Assembly: GCA_029004695.1 (NCBI GenBank)
Contig: JAQVZB010000054.1
Location: forward strand, 1 to 6,128
Reading direction: 5' to 3'
DNA from: Bacilli bacterium
GTDB lineage: Bacteria > Bacillota_I > Bacilli_A > RF39 > UBA660
Length of the DNA stretch: 6,128 nucleotides
Both the position numbers and the translations under genes were made by a program. Below, piece by piece: positions 1 to 4,211 of the stretch. The notes beneath the pieces are model-generated. The model ran no database searches. It saw only the letters and a program-made list of their open reading frames with translations, and had not been told where the DNA came from. Position 1 is the first letter of the stretch, and every line of letters begins with the position of its first letter.

Positions 1-421
1 TGTTGAAGAAGATATTATTGTTATAGTAAAAGAACCTATAAAAGAAATAAATATGACTGGTAAAGCAGCAATATTATTTTATTATAAAGATTTTCAACAA
101 GTATTAAATCCAAATGCTATATGTGATTCTTTAGAGTTACAAGGTAATTGTTTCGTAGAGCATTTTTCGTATACTGGACGTTGGAAATATTCTAAAATAT
201 TATTAAATAATTTAGATATTTTACTATATGAAAATGGTGGTATATATGCACCTTTAGATAAAAATGATGTTTCTTATCATGAGTATAATACTATTAATAT
301 AGCCCATACAACAAGTGATTTTGTTGTAGGTAGTGAATATGGTATTTTAATGTATAACGAAAGTGAATCTAATACTGTTAAATTAAAATATAATCAAAAA
401 TATTTTAATTATATTATATAT
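1..421 (+). repeat. Long direct repeat, copy 1 (circular overlap or tandem unit)
   Basis: This segment matches 5708-6128 without gaps at offset 5,707. Bases 1-127 and 305-421 are identical in both copies. Bases 128-304 differ at about 53 of 177 positions. Confidence 0.95.
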
Positions 422-868
422 AATTCTTTAGGCGATTTAGAAAATAAAAATATTGATTATATTAATATTAATGGTACTTCTATAAATACTCAAGATACAG
501 CTCCACCTTATACAGTTTTAGAAAGTCCAGCACAACAAGGTACAACAGATGCTGTTGGTTTGTTTTCTAGTTTTACAACAAATACTTACGGTTTAACAGC
601 TATAATTTCATCACCTTTATCTTTGATAAATTCTTTGACAAGTAAAACTTGTCAATCGTTAGAAGTTCCACTTCCTTATTTAAATAATAAGTCTTTATCA
701 TTACCTTGTATGACTGAAATTTATGAAAATTATTTTGGTGATTTTCTAACTTTGTATCAACTTATAACTTTTGGTTTTGTTGCTTATTGGATATTAGTAA
801 AACTTTTAAATATGGTTAAAGATTTTAAAAATCCTGATCATGATGAAATTGAGGTGTTAGATTTATGA
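2..868 (+). CDS. pIII-like adsorption/tip protein, C-terminal part (5'-truncated by window edge; allele A)
   Basis: The reading frame is open from base 2 and in the same frame as the gene starting at 4848, so this is the 3' half of a roughly 575-aa protein. The ATG at 53 is internal (Met305 of the full protein) and has no convincing ribosome binding site. Visible parts, numbered from Met at 53: a probable beta-rich domain (1-150), a Pro-rich junction near PPYT (151-154), a hydrophobic stretch (about 166-195), a Cys200/Cys219 pair, and one strong membrane segment (about 231-255) followed by a short charged tail. A large secreted protein with a C-terminal anchor directly before a pVI-like gene matches pIII of filamentous phages, which binds the host receptor and terminates assembly. 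The stop codon overlaps the next start (ATGA), indicating translational coupling. Residues 26-84 differ from the copy at the window end. The pIII role is inferred from architecture and order. Confidence 0.72.
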   Translation, partial: VEEDIIVIVKEPIKEINMTGKAAILFYYKDFQQVLNPNAICDSLELQGNCFVEHFSYTGRWKYSKILLNNLDILLYENGGIYAPLDKNDVSYHEYNTINIAHTTSDFVVGSEYGILMYNESESNTVKLKYNQKYFNYIIYNSLGDLENKNIDYININGTSINTQDTAPPYTVLESPAQQGTTDAVGLFSSFTTNTYGLTAIISSPLSLINSLTSKTCQSLEVPLPYLNNKSLSLPCMTEIYENYFGDFLTLYQLITFGFVAYWILVKLLNMVKDFKNPDHDEIEVLDL

Positions 869-1218
869 GTGATATAGTAGTATATTTAATTGACACTTTG
901 GTAGTTGGTGCAACTGAATTAATATCAGTATTTTTAAAAGGTTCAATTTATGTAATTTTAGGTTTAATATATTTAATTTTACAGCCTATTGATTCATTAA
1001 TTCTTGAATATTTACCAGATTTATCAAATGCTTTTACAGCTGTAGGTAATGTACTTAATTTAATAGGTAATAGTATGGGCTGGGTTATTTCAGTTTCTGG
1101 TTTATCATCAGCAACTATTTCATTAATCATAGCATATTATGTATTTAAATTAACGGCTCCAGTTGCTTTGTATATGATTAAATTAGCTTTGGCTTGGTAT
1201 GATAAGTTGAGGGGTTAA
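865..1218 (+). CDS. pVI-like minor tip protein, multi-pass membrane protein
   Basis: This 117-aa very hydrophobic protein starts inside the stop of the pIII-like gene (4-bp ATGA overlap), so the two are probably made in a fixed ratio. It has a hydrophobic segment at about residues 24-42, an amphipathic middle with a Leu-Pro-Asp turn near residue 50, and a long hydrophobic C-terminal half (about 72-111) ending in a short basic tail (DKLRG). Ff pVI has similar size (112 aa) and membrane content and lies directly after gene III. There it partners pIII at the end of the particle that leaves the cell last. Order and topology support the same role here; I see no diagnostic motif, so the call rests on context. 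An antisense ORF at 948-1130 is a shadow. Confidence 0.65.
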   Translation: MSDIVVYLIDTLVVGATELISVFLKGSIYVILGLIYLILQPIDSLILEYLPDLSNAFTAVGNVLNLIGNSMGWVISVSGLSSATISLIIAYYVFKLTAPVALYMIKLALAWYDKLRG

Positions 1219-1222
1219 ATTC

Positions 1223-1303
1223 TTATGAAATAATAAATCAATATAACATGGAATAAATGCTTTAGCTTTTATGCCGTGAAAGTATATTGATTTATTATCA
1301 TAA
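1223..1303. repeat. Large 81-nt imperfect hairpin, candidate packaging signal, origin or folded attachment site
   Basis: Bases 1231-1245 and 1283-1297 are perfect 15-bp complements. The stem continues outward, after a 2-nt bulge (1229-1230), with TTATGA (1223-1228) against TCATAA (1298-1303). It continues inward as a second imperfect stem, 1247-1261 with 1264-1278, with about 13 of 15 positions compatible including one G-T pair. It begins 4 nt after the pVI stop. It is too long, and lacks a following T-run, for a typical intrinsic terminator. The structure is seen directly; its role is inferred. Confidence 0.6.
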
Positions 1304-1321
1304 CCAAAAATTATTGCAAAG

Positions 1322-1352
1322 CAAACGAAAACAAATTCATTTTTTTCGTTTG
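1322..1352. repeat. 10-bp inverted repeat (hairpin)
   Basis: CAAACGAAAA (1322-1331) pairs perfectly with TTTTCGTTTG (1343-1352) around an 11-nt loop. It is the second hairpin in the array and its function is unknown. Confidence 0.5.
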
Positions 1353-1386
1353 GTATGCCTATAACGGCGAGTGTTAAAAATTTTTG

Positions 1387-1405
1387 GTACTTTTTAAAAA
1401 AGTAC
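1387..1405. repeat. Near-perfect palindrome GTACTTTTT-A-AAAAAGTAC
   Basis: The two 9-nt arms are perfect complements separated by one base. In a folded strand the effective stem would be about GTACTT/AAGTAC. AT-rich runs flank it on both sides, so a weak bidirectional terminator is possible. It could equally be one part of the structural array. Confidence 0.4.
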
Positions 1406-1425
1406 AATATTTATTTTAGTTGTGC

Positions 1426-1478
1426 TAATTATCAATTTTTTGCCGTTGACTAACTAAGAAGAAAAATTGATAAAATTA
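1426..1478. repeat. Hairpin, 11-bp plus 5-bp stem with 21-nt loop
   Basis: TATCAATTTTT (1430-1440) pairs with AAAAATTGATA (1462-1472). Four outer bases, TAAT (1426-1429) with ATTA (1475-1478), can also pair after a 2-nt bulge at 1473-1474. The loop (1441-1461) contains GCCGTTGACTAAC, which includes a TTGACT hexamer, so a promoter candidate is built into the structure. Confidence 0.5.
1446..1474 (+). promoter_or_regulatory. Candidate promoter for the zot-rep transcript
   Basis: TTGACT (1446-1451) is followed after 17 bases by GATAAA (1469-1474), which matches 4 of 6 bases of the -10 consensus; TAAAAT lies 2 bases further on. The start would be near 1481, about 90 nt before the Zot start codon, with the hairpin 1481-1526 in the leader. 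It is the best vegetative-type promoter in this gap, but the -10 is imperfect. Confidence 0.4.
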
Positions 1479-1480
1479 GA

Positions 1481-1526
1481 TTTAACTAAGCCATAGGGTA
1501 CTTACTCAAGAATGGCTCAAGTTAAA
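1481..1526. repeat. Hairpin in the leader of the Zot gene
   Basis: TTTAAC (1481-1486) pairs with GTTAAA (1521-1526), and AGCCAT (1489-1494) pairs with ATGGCT (1512-1517), with small internal bulges and a 17-nt loop. If transcription starts near 1481 the RNA would begin with this structure, about 30 nt ahead of the Zot ribosome binding site. Confidence 0.45.
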
Positions 1527-1570
1527 TTTCACAGCTAATTGTAAAAATAGCCAAAGAAAGGGGCAAAATA

Positions 1571-2224
1571 ATGTTTTATATAGCAATATTTATTTTAGTG
1601 ATTATATTAATCTTTAAATTTAGACATACTAAAATCAAATTTAAAACATTCTTTAAAAAGGGTTTTTCAGCTCTTCGTGGACGTTTTGGTGTTTATTGCT
1701 ATTGTGGTAAGCAAGGTTCGGGCAAAACGTATTCAGCTGTTGAATTCTTATTGAATGACAAGGATATGGAGATATACTCTAATGTAGGTAGTATAAAAGG
1801 TGTAGATTATACTTATTTTAATGGTTTTGATAAATTGCTTGAATTACGAAATAAAACTAATTGTATAATCTTTTATGATGAGATTTTTACAGCTTTAACT
1901 AAGTCCTCGAAAATGACTAATGACGTTTTAGATTTTTTATCTCAAATGCGAAAAAGAAAGATAATATTTATAACAACAGCTCAAGAGTGGCTCGAAATTA
2001 ATATTACTCTACGTAGGTATTGTCGTTATCAAATAGAATGTAGTATTTTGTCAATAGCAAAGTTATCAATTTTAATTAAACGTATGTATAATGCTGAGCA
2101 ATTAAAATGGAGTAATGAAGATAACGAATATGTAGCTCCACTTATTGAAACAACTATATCTAAATGTAATTTATCTGTTGCAAACTCATATGATACATTC
2201 GAACAAATTAAAACGAAAATCTAG
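1571..2224 (+). CDS. zot: Zot/pI-type assembly ATPase (Zonular occludens toxin domain)
   Basis: This is the 217-aa motor that drives virion assembly at the inner membrane. A hydrophobic N-terminal segment (residues 1-16) is followed by a basic stretch (18-38) and a P-loop ATPase domain. The Walker A motif GKQGSGKT is at 46-53. The Walker B motif CIIFYDE is at 98-104, with acidic residues D103 and E104. A sensor-like ITTAQEW at 134-140 precedes LRRYCRY, typical of the Zot family. The start has a good ribosome binding site (GAAAGGGG about 8 nt upstream). Ff pI has its membrane helix after the ATPase domain; here the only clear helix is N-terminal and the protein ends soon after the ATPase core, so topology differs. 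No toxin role is implied. It lies between the hairpin region and rep, transcribed in the same direction. Confidence 0.88.
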   Translation: MFYIAIFILVIILIFKFRHTKIKFKTFFKKGFSALRGRFGVYCYCGKQGSGKTYSAVEFLLNDKDMEIYSNVGSIKGVDYTYFNGFDKLLELRNKTNCIIFYDEIFTALTKSSKMTNDVLDFLSQMRKRKIIFITTAQEWLEINITLRRYCRYQIECSILSIAKLSILIKRMYNAEQLKWSNEDNEYVAPLIETTISKCNLSVANSYDTFEQIKTKI

Positions 2225-2228
2225 AAAT

Positions 2229-2270
2229 ATATGCGTTGCGTGTTGCGTTATTGCATAACGCAACGCATAT
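2229..2270. repeat. Strong GC-rich hairpin with alternative slipped pairing, after zot
   Basis: The 13-nt arms 2229-2241 and 2258-2270 (ATATGCGTTGCGT and its complement) are perfect. Because GTTGCGT is repeated in tandem, GTTGCGTTAT (2242-2251) can instead pair with ATAACGCAAC (2255-2264) around a 3-nt loop. It stands out as locally GC-rich in a very AT-rich genome. A five-T run follows only after AATAA, so it may terminate zot transcripts, serve as an origin structure, or both. Confidence 0.55.
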
Positions 2271-2309
2271 AATAATTTTTAAATATATTTTTTATAAATA
2301 TGTTTAAAT

Positions 2310-2323
2310 GTTGCAAGTGCAAC
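2310..2323. repeat. Palindrome GTTGCA-AG-TGCAAC
   Basis: Perfect 6-bp arms with a 2-bp centre lie about 64 bp before the rep start codon. It shares its TTGC core with the upstream hairpin at 2229-2270. This is a candidate operator or Rep-binding site. Confidence 0.45.
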
Positions 2324-2386
2324 CCCTATATAACATCGGGTAGAGTGAAAGTATTGTCGACATTTTTTACAGAAAGGAAGTAAACA

Positions 2387-3208
2387 ATGAAAAAAAACAT
2401 TGAAATATCTCTTGATAAAATATGTATATGTGCTAATTTTATACCATTATTTAAATTTAACAGTAAATATTTTTTAGATTTTGAAGAAGAATTGTTTTCT
2501 TTTTCAAAGGAACATAAAATTTCAATTAAAGATATATCTAATTATAAATATACTAATACTTATTTAATAGATGAAAAGATTTTTTTTCAATATAATAGGG
2601 AAACTTATGAATGTAGAATAGAATTTAATCCAAATAAAATAAATGAACTAGAAAACGAAATTTTGCAATTTATTTTAAAACAATGCTTTAATTATCATTT
2701 AACACGAATTGATATAGCTTGTGATTTATTTAATTATAAATTACAAGATTATAATATAACAACATTAAAGCCTATGAAAAAAGCATATTATTATGATAGA
2801 GTAGGTGAATTAGAAACTGTGTATATAGGTAGTCTCAAAAGTAATAGATTCTTTAGAATTTATAATAAAGCTAGAGAACAAAATGAAGTTGGTGATTGGT
2901 GGAGAGTAGAACTTCAACTTCGTGATATATATATTGATTATTTTTTAAATAGTTGGAAAGATTTTTTCAACGATATATTAATTTATAAATATGAACCCTT
3001 AAAAAAATATACGTTAAACACACGTATTTATTTAGAATATCTATTGCAAGATATAAATCGTTTTAAAGATTTTGATAGAACTACCAAATCAAAATATAAA
3101 AAAATAATTGAACATTTAGAATTAGATAGTATGAAATTTTTAGGCGATTTAGTTGACGCTAGTAAAAATGAAATTGTAAATACAATAAAAGATTATATAA
3201 AAATATAA
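2387..3208 (+). CDS. rep: Rolling-circle replication initiator (Rep_trans family)
   Basis: This 273-aa protein would nick the double-stranded replicative form and start rolling-circle replication, the job of pII in Ff phages. The family signature is clear: RIDIACD at 107-113, ETVYIGS at 143-149, FFRIYNKAREQ at 155-165 and WWRVELQLRD at 171-180. This order and spacing are typical of Rep_trans (RepC/D-like plasmid and phage initiators). Tyr159 in RIYNKA is a candidate DNA-linking nucleophile, but that is my inference. The start follows a strong site (GAAAGGAAG, about 7 nt). Codons for residues 72-85 lie in a 43-nt segment duplicated exactly downstream at 3245-3287. The stop codon lies inside an AT-rich terminator-like hairpin. 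Rep_trans instead of the M13 pII type is common in phages of Gram-positive hosts. Confidence 0.85.
   Translation: MKKNIEISLDKICICANFIPLFKFNSKYFLDFEEELFSFSKEHKISIKDISNYKYTNTYLIDEKIFFQYNRETYECRIEFNPNKINELENEILQFILKQCFNYHLTRIDIACDLFNYKLQDYNITTLKPMKKAYYYDRVGELETVYIGSLKSNRFFRIYNKAREQNEVGDWWRVELQLRDIYIDYFLNSWKDFFNDILIYKYEPLKKYTLNTRIYLEYLLQDINRFKDFDRTTKSKYKKIIEHLELDSMKFLGDLVDASKNEIVNTIKDYIKI
2599..2641 (+). repeat. 43-nt direct repeat, copy 1 (inside rep)
   Basis: This stretch within rep, covering codons for residues 72-85, is identical base for base to 3245-3287, with mismatches immediately outside both ends. It contains three spaced GAAT elements (GAATGTAGAATAGAAT). Confidence 0.9.
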
Positions 3209-3216
3209 TCTTTTTT
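3187..3216 (+). terminator. AT-rich terminator-like hairpin over the rep stop codon
   Basis: AAAAGATTATA (3187-3197) pairs perfectly over 11 bp with TATAATCTTTT (3204-3214) around a 6-nt loop, and six Ts run from 3211. The rep stop codon (3206-3208) sits in the right arm. There is only one G-C pair, so it may be a weak terminator. Confidence 0.45.
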
Positions 3217-3217
3217 A

Positions 3218-3226
3218 TGTTATACT
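3218..3226 (+). promoter_or_regulatory. Candidate extended -10 promoter (TGT-TATACT) ahead of the micro-ORF
   Basis: TATACT (3221-3226) preceded by TG one base upstream is an extended -10 element; no good -35 is present. Transcription would begin near 3233, right at the ribosome binding site of the micro-ORF at 3243. The evidence is weak. Confidence 0.25.
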
Positions 3227-3242
3227 TGATTTAGGTGATTAA

Positions 3243-3308
3243 ATGGAAACTTATGAATGTAGAATAGAATTTAATCCAAATAAAATATTGACTTTTAATT
3301 ATATATAA
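3243..3308 (+). CDS. 21-aa micro-ORF made from a duplicated piece of rep
   Basis: An ATG with a well-placed AGGTGA site (3233-3238) opens a 21-codon frame. Residues 2-15 are ETYECRIEFNPNKI, identical to Rep residues 72-85 and in the same reading frame, followed by six unrelated residues and TAA. The start signal TAGGTGATTAAATGG resembles the other small-gene starts of this phage. The frame overlaps the -35 and spacer of the promoter at 3288-3316. It may encode a Rep-derived peptide, or merely ride on a duplicated DNA site. No homologue is known to me, and translation is unproven. Confidence 0.3.
   Translation: METYECRIEFNPNKILTFNYI
3245..3287 (+). repeat. 43-nt direct repeat, copy 2 (downstream of rep)
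   Basis: This is an exact copy of 2599-2641 at an offset of 646 bp. It ends one base before the TTGACT -35 box of the next promoter. Exactness over 43 bases, including third codon positions, indicates a recent duplication or strong selection on the DNA sequence itself. Confidence 0.9.
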
Positions 3309-3316
3309 TATATAAT
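3288..3316 (+). promoter_or_regulatory. Near-consensus sigma-A promoter for the pV-like/coat transcript
   Basis: TTGACT (3288-3293) is separated by exactly 17 bases from a perfect TATAAT (3311-3316). The start would be near 3323. It is the best promoter in the window and should drive the pV-like gene and possibly the coat genes, giving a leader of about 100 nt. Confidence 0.75.
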
Positions 3317-3323
3317 TAAGACA

Positions 3324-3413
3324 TGAAGTTGGAACTTAACATAATATACATTATAATTTTAATGGTGAATGTTGCCCTAAGCCCCAACTTCAAAAATTAA
3401 AATTTTTGAAAGT
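3324..3413 (+). promoter_or_regulatory. Structured leader with operator-like palindrome and two competing hairpins
   Basis: At the predicted transcription start lies AAGTT-GG-AACTT (3326-3337), operator-like. TGAAGTTGG (3324-3332) can pair with CCAACTTCA (3384-3392) over 9 bp, closing a 51-nt loop. Alternatively ACTT plus CAAAAATT (3387-3398) pairs with AATTTTTG and AAGT (3401-3413), ending next to the GAGG ribosome site at 3414. The two folds share bases 3387-3392 and exclude each other, as in an attenuator or translational switch. The pairing is seen; the switch is inferred. Confidence 0.45.
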
Positions 3414-3425
3414 GAGGTTTTTTTA

Positions 3426-3767
3426 ATGGATTTTGAAAGTATTGTAAACGAAAATGAAAAAAAAGACAATGGTAAAGTTATAACTTCAACAGTGAAAGTT
3501 GTAGGTGTAAAGCGTATTAGCTTTACTGATAAAACTGGTAAATTAGTTGAAGGTGTAAAAATATTTTTTATTCATCCGATAAAAAAATATGATTACAACG
3601 AAAATGACGTAATGGGTTATGAAATAGATAGTAATAATTATTCATGTTTTTTAAAAGATATAAATCGTTATAATGAAATGACATATAAGACATTACCTTA
3701 TGACGCAATAATTTCTCAAGAATTTATTGCTACAAATAAACCGCTAAAATTTATTGATATAAAATAG
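3426..3767 (+). CDS. Probable ssDNA-binding protein (pV-like, by position)
   Basis: This 113-aa soluble protein follows a GTGAGGT ribosome site and the strongest promoter. The N-terminus is acidic and lysine-rich (about 1-18). A predicted beta-rich core follows: ITSTVKVVGVKRISF (19-33), a DKTGK turn (35-39), then VEGVKIFFI (41-49). There are several exposed aromatics (Tyr, Phe) that could stack on bases. It has no membrane segment or signal peptide. Size and location between rep and the coat gene match gene V proteins, which coat the single-stranded genome and switch replication toward packaging. I recognise no diagnostic signature, so the function is inferred from context, size and fold tendency. 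A small accessory replication or regulatory protein is the alternative. Confidence 0.5.
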   Translation: MDFESIVNENEKKDNGKVITSTVKVVGVKRISFTDKTGKLVEGVKIFFIHPIKKYDYNENDVMGYEIDSNNYSCFLKDINRYNEMTYKTLPYDAIISQEFIATNKPLKFIDIK

Positions 3768-3782
3768 AGTTTATAATATAAC
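3754..3782 (+). promoter_or_regulatory. Candidate promoter for the micro-ORF/coat genes
   Basis: TTGATA (3754-3759) and TATAAC (3777-3782) are 17 bp apart, each matching 5 of 6 consensus bases. A perfect TATAAT also lies at 3772-3777 but without a well-spaced -35. The promoter lies across the end of the pV-like gene. Transcription would start near 3789, very close to the following ribosome site. A strong separate promoter for the coat gene would be expected. Confidence 0.45.
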
Positions 3783-3805
3783 ATTTAAGAAAGGGGGCTT
3801 TTTAA

Positions 3806-3880
3806 ATGCAAAATAACTTTATTTTTAATAATCTTCCTTATAATGAAAGGTATTATGATTATTTTAATCAGAAGTTTTAA
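3806..3880 (+). CDS. 24-aa micro-ORF upstream of the coat gene
   Basis: ATG at 3806 follows a very strong ribosome site (AAGAAAGGGGG, 8 nt before the start), better than that of several larger genes, so translation is likely. The product is short, polar and rich in Asn, Phe and Tyr, begins MQNNFIFNNLPYNER, and has no membrane helix. The stop lies at the base of a terminator-like hairpin (3879-3911). It could be a leader peptide governing read-through into the coat gene, or a small regulator. I do not recognise a family. Confidence 0.5.
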   Translation: MQNNFIFNNLPYNERYYDYFNQKF

Positions 3881-3911
3881 GCTATTTTAGAAAAATAGGG
3901 CTTTTCTTTTA
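3879..3911 (+). terminator. Terminator or attenuator-like hairpin between the micro-ORF and coat gene
   Basis: AAGC plus TATTTT (3879-3888) pairs with AAAATA, a GG bulge, then GCTT (3892-3903), followed by a T-rich tail TTTTCTTTT. The stop codon of the 24-aa ORF overlaps the left arm, so ribosomes on that ORF would cover it, which is the geometry of translation-linked attenuation. Confidence 0.5.
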
Positions 3912-3944
3912 ATAGATATATTAAAAAGAAAGGAGAATGATTAA

Positions 3945-4112
3945 ATGGATGCTGTCGTAACTGCTCTTACAACCGCTTTAACACCAGCTATATTTTTAGA
4001 TACAATTGGTGATTTAGTACCGTTTATTGTTGTATTAGTACCTATCAGTCTTGGCTTGTATTTCTTAAGAAAACTTGTTAAAGGTGCTGCTAAAGGTAAA
4101 GTAAGATTCTAA
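3945..4112 (+). CDS. Major coat protein (pVIII-like), leaderless
   Basis: This 55-aa protein would form the virion tube in thousands of copies. It has the classic three-part coat layout: an amphipathic, slightly acidic N-terminus (1-24, with Asp2, Asp19 and Asp23), a hydrophobic core (LVPFIVVLVPISLGLYF, 24-40), and a basic C-terminus (RKLVKGAAKGKVR, 42-54) to face the DNA. There is no positively charged signal peptide before the mature-type sequence, so it is probably inserted unprocessed, as known for the Pf3 coat protein. The start has a strong AAAGGAG site about 9 nt upstream, and a strong terminator follows 5 nt after the stop. Codon use is more GC-tolerant than its neighbours, consistent with high expression. 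Confidence 0.82.
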   Translation: MDAVVTALTTALTPAIFLDTIGDLVPFIVVLVPISLGLYFLRKLVKGAAKGKVRF

Positions 4113-4117
4113 TATAT

Positions 4118-4152
4118 AGGGTTGGGTTATTAAGCCCAACTCTTATTTTTTT
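4118..4152 (+). terminator. Strong rho-independent terminator after the coat gene
   Basis: AGGGTTGGGTT (4118-4128) pairs with AGCCCAACTCT (4133-4143) over 11 positions with two G-T pairs and a 4-nt loop, followed by TA and seven Ts (4146-4152). Ff phages also place a terminator directly after gene VIII. Confidence 0.88.
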
Positions 4153-4157
4153 ATAAT

Positions 4158-4170
4158 GGTGGAGGGTGGG
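4158..4170 (+). other. Two-tier G-quadruplex-type motif
   Basis: GGTGGAGGGTGGG contains four G-runs separated by single bases, a pattern compatible with a compact quadruplex. It is the most G-rich stretch in this AT-rich window and lies on the presumed virion strand just after the coat terminator. Folding is inferred from the pattern only. Confidence 0.5.
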
Positions 4171-4211
4171 ATTATCAATTACTACTGCGGAGTAATGCCT
4201 AGGTGATTAAT
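4171..4211. repeat. Hairpin following the G-rich motif
   Basis: ATTACT (4178-4183) pairs with AGTAAT (4191-4196) around loop ACTGCGG. An outer stem ATTATCA (4171-4177) pairs with TGAT-T-AAT (4204-4211) with one bulged base, leaving GCCTAGG unpaired on the right. Together with the adjacent G-rich motif it makes the 4153-4297 gap a candidate packaging or replication signal. The remaining part, 4212-4297, shows no clear structure. Confidence 0.5.

Larger units (their letters stand above)
1219..1570. other. Gene-free hairpin-rich intergenic region between pVI and the Zot gene
   Basis: I find no plausible plus-strand gene in these 352 bases. In Ff phages gene VI is followed at once by gene I, so a gap here is unusual. 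It is filled with successive inverted repeats (1223-1303, 1322-1352, 1387-1405, 1426-1478, 1481-1526) and one promoter-like sequence (1446-1474). Such density in a compact ssDNA phage suggests cis-acting signals: packaging signal, complementary-strand origin, nick site or an attachment site folded from ssDNA. Which of these it is cannot be decided by eye. Confidence 0.6.
2225..2386. other. Palindrome-rich leader between zot and rep, candidate replication origin
   Basis: No gene is visible. The segment contains the GTTGCGT hairpin (2229-2270), an AT-rich stretch, the GTTGCA-AG-TGCAAC palindrome (2310-2323), an ACCC/GGGT pairing around TATATAACAT (2322-2341), and TGTCGACA (2355-2362). The shared TTGC core looks like iterated protein-binding sites. 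Location directly upstream of a rolling-circle rep gene suits a double-strand origin or rep control region, but no known nick sequence is recognised. Confidence 0.4.

Noticed and set aside
128..304. Diversity-generating retroelement variable region
   Set aside because: There is no reverse transcriptase or template repeat in the window, and differences are of all types, including many silent ones, not adenine-targeted.
53..868. Separate 271-aa gene starting at the ATG at 53
   Set aside because: The frame is open upstream to the window edge, and the second copy shows it continuing from a start at 4848 with signal peptide. The ATG is internal.
948..1130. Antisense 60-aa ORF inside the pVI-like gene
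   Set aside because: It is a shadow of a hydrophobic, well-supported gene and has no start signal.
1223..1251. dif/XerCD site in the left arm of the large hairpin
   Set aside because: Only a short TTATG-type match to the Firmicutes dif arm is visible. The rest does not fit the 28-bp consensus I know, so it is kept only as a hypothesis in the hairpin finding.
1183..1407. Antisense 74-aa ORF on the minus strand
   Set aside because: It overlaps the end of the pVI-like gene and the long hairpin, has no ribosome site, and every supported gene is on the other strand. Its length is explained by the hairpin and AT-rich spacer.
2304..2334. Promoter upstream of rep using TATAAC at 2329-2334
   Set aside because: The -10 is acceptable, but candidate -35 boxes are badly spaced (12 bp from TTGCAA) or poor in sequence.
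3362..3400. 12-codon ORF in the leader of the pV-like gene (ATG GTG AAT)
   Set aside because: No ribosome site, and it lies inside the structured leader. It could be a leader peptide but nothing supports translation.
4156..4206. 16-codon ORF from ATG at 4156 through the G-rich motif
   Set aside because: No ribosome site is present; the preceding bases are the terminator T-run. The composition is better explained by a structural DNA signal.
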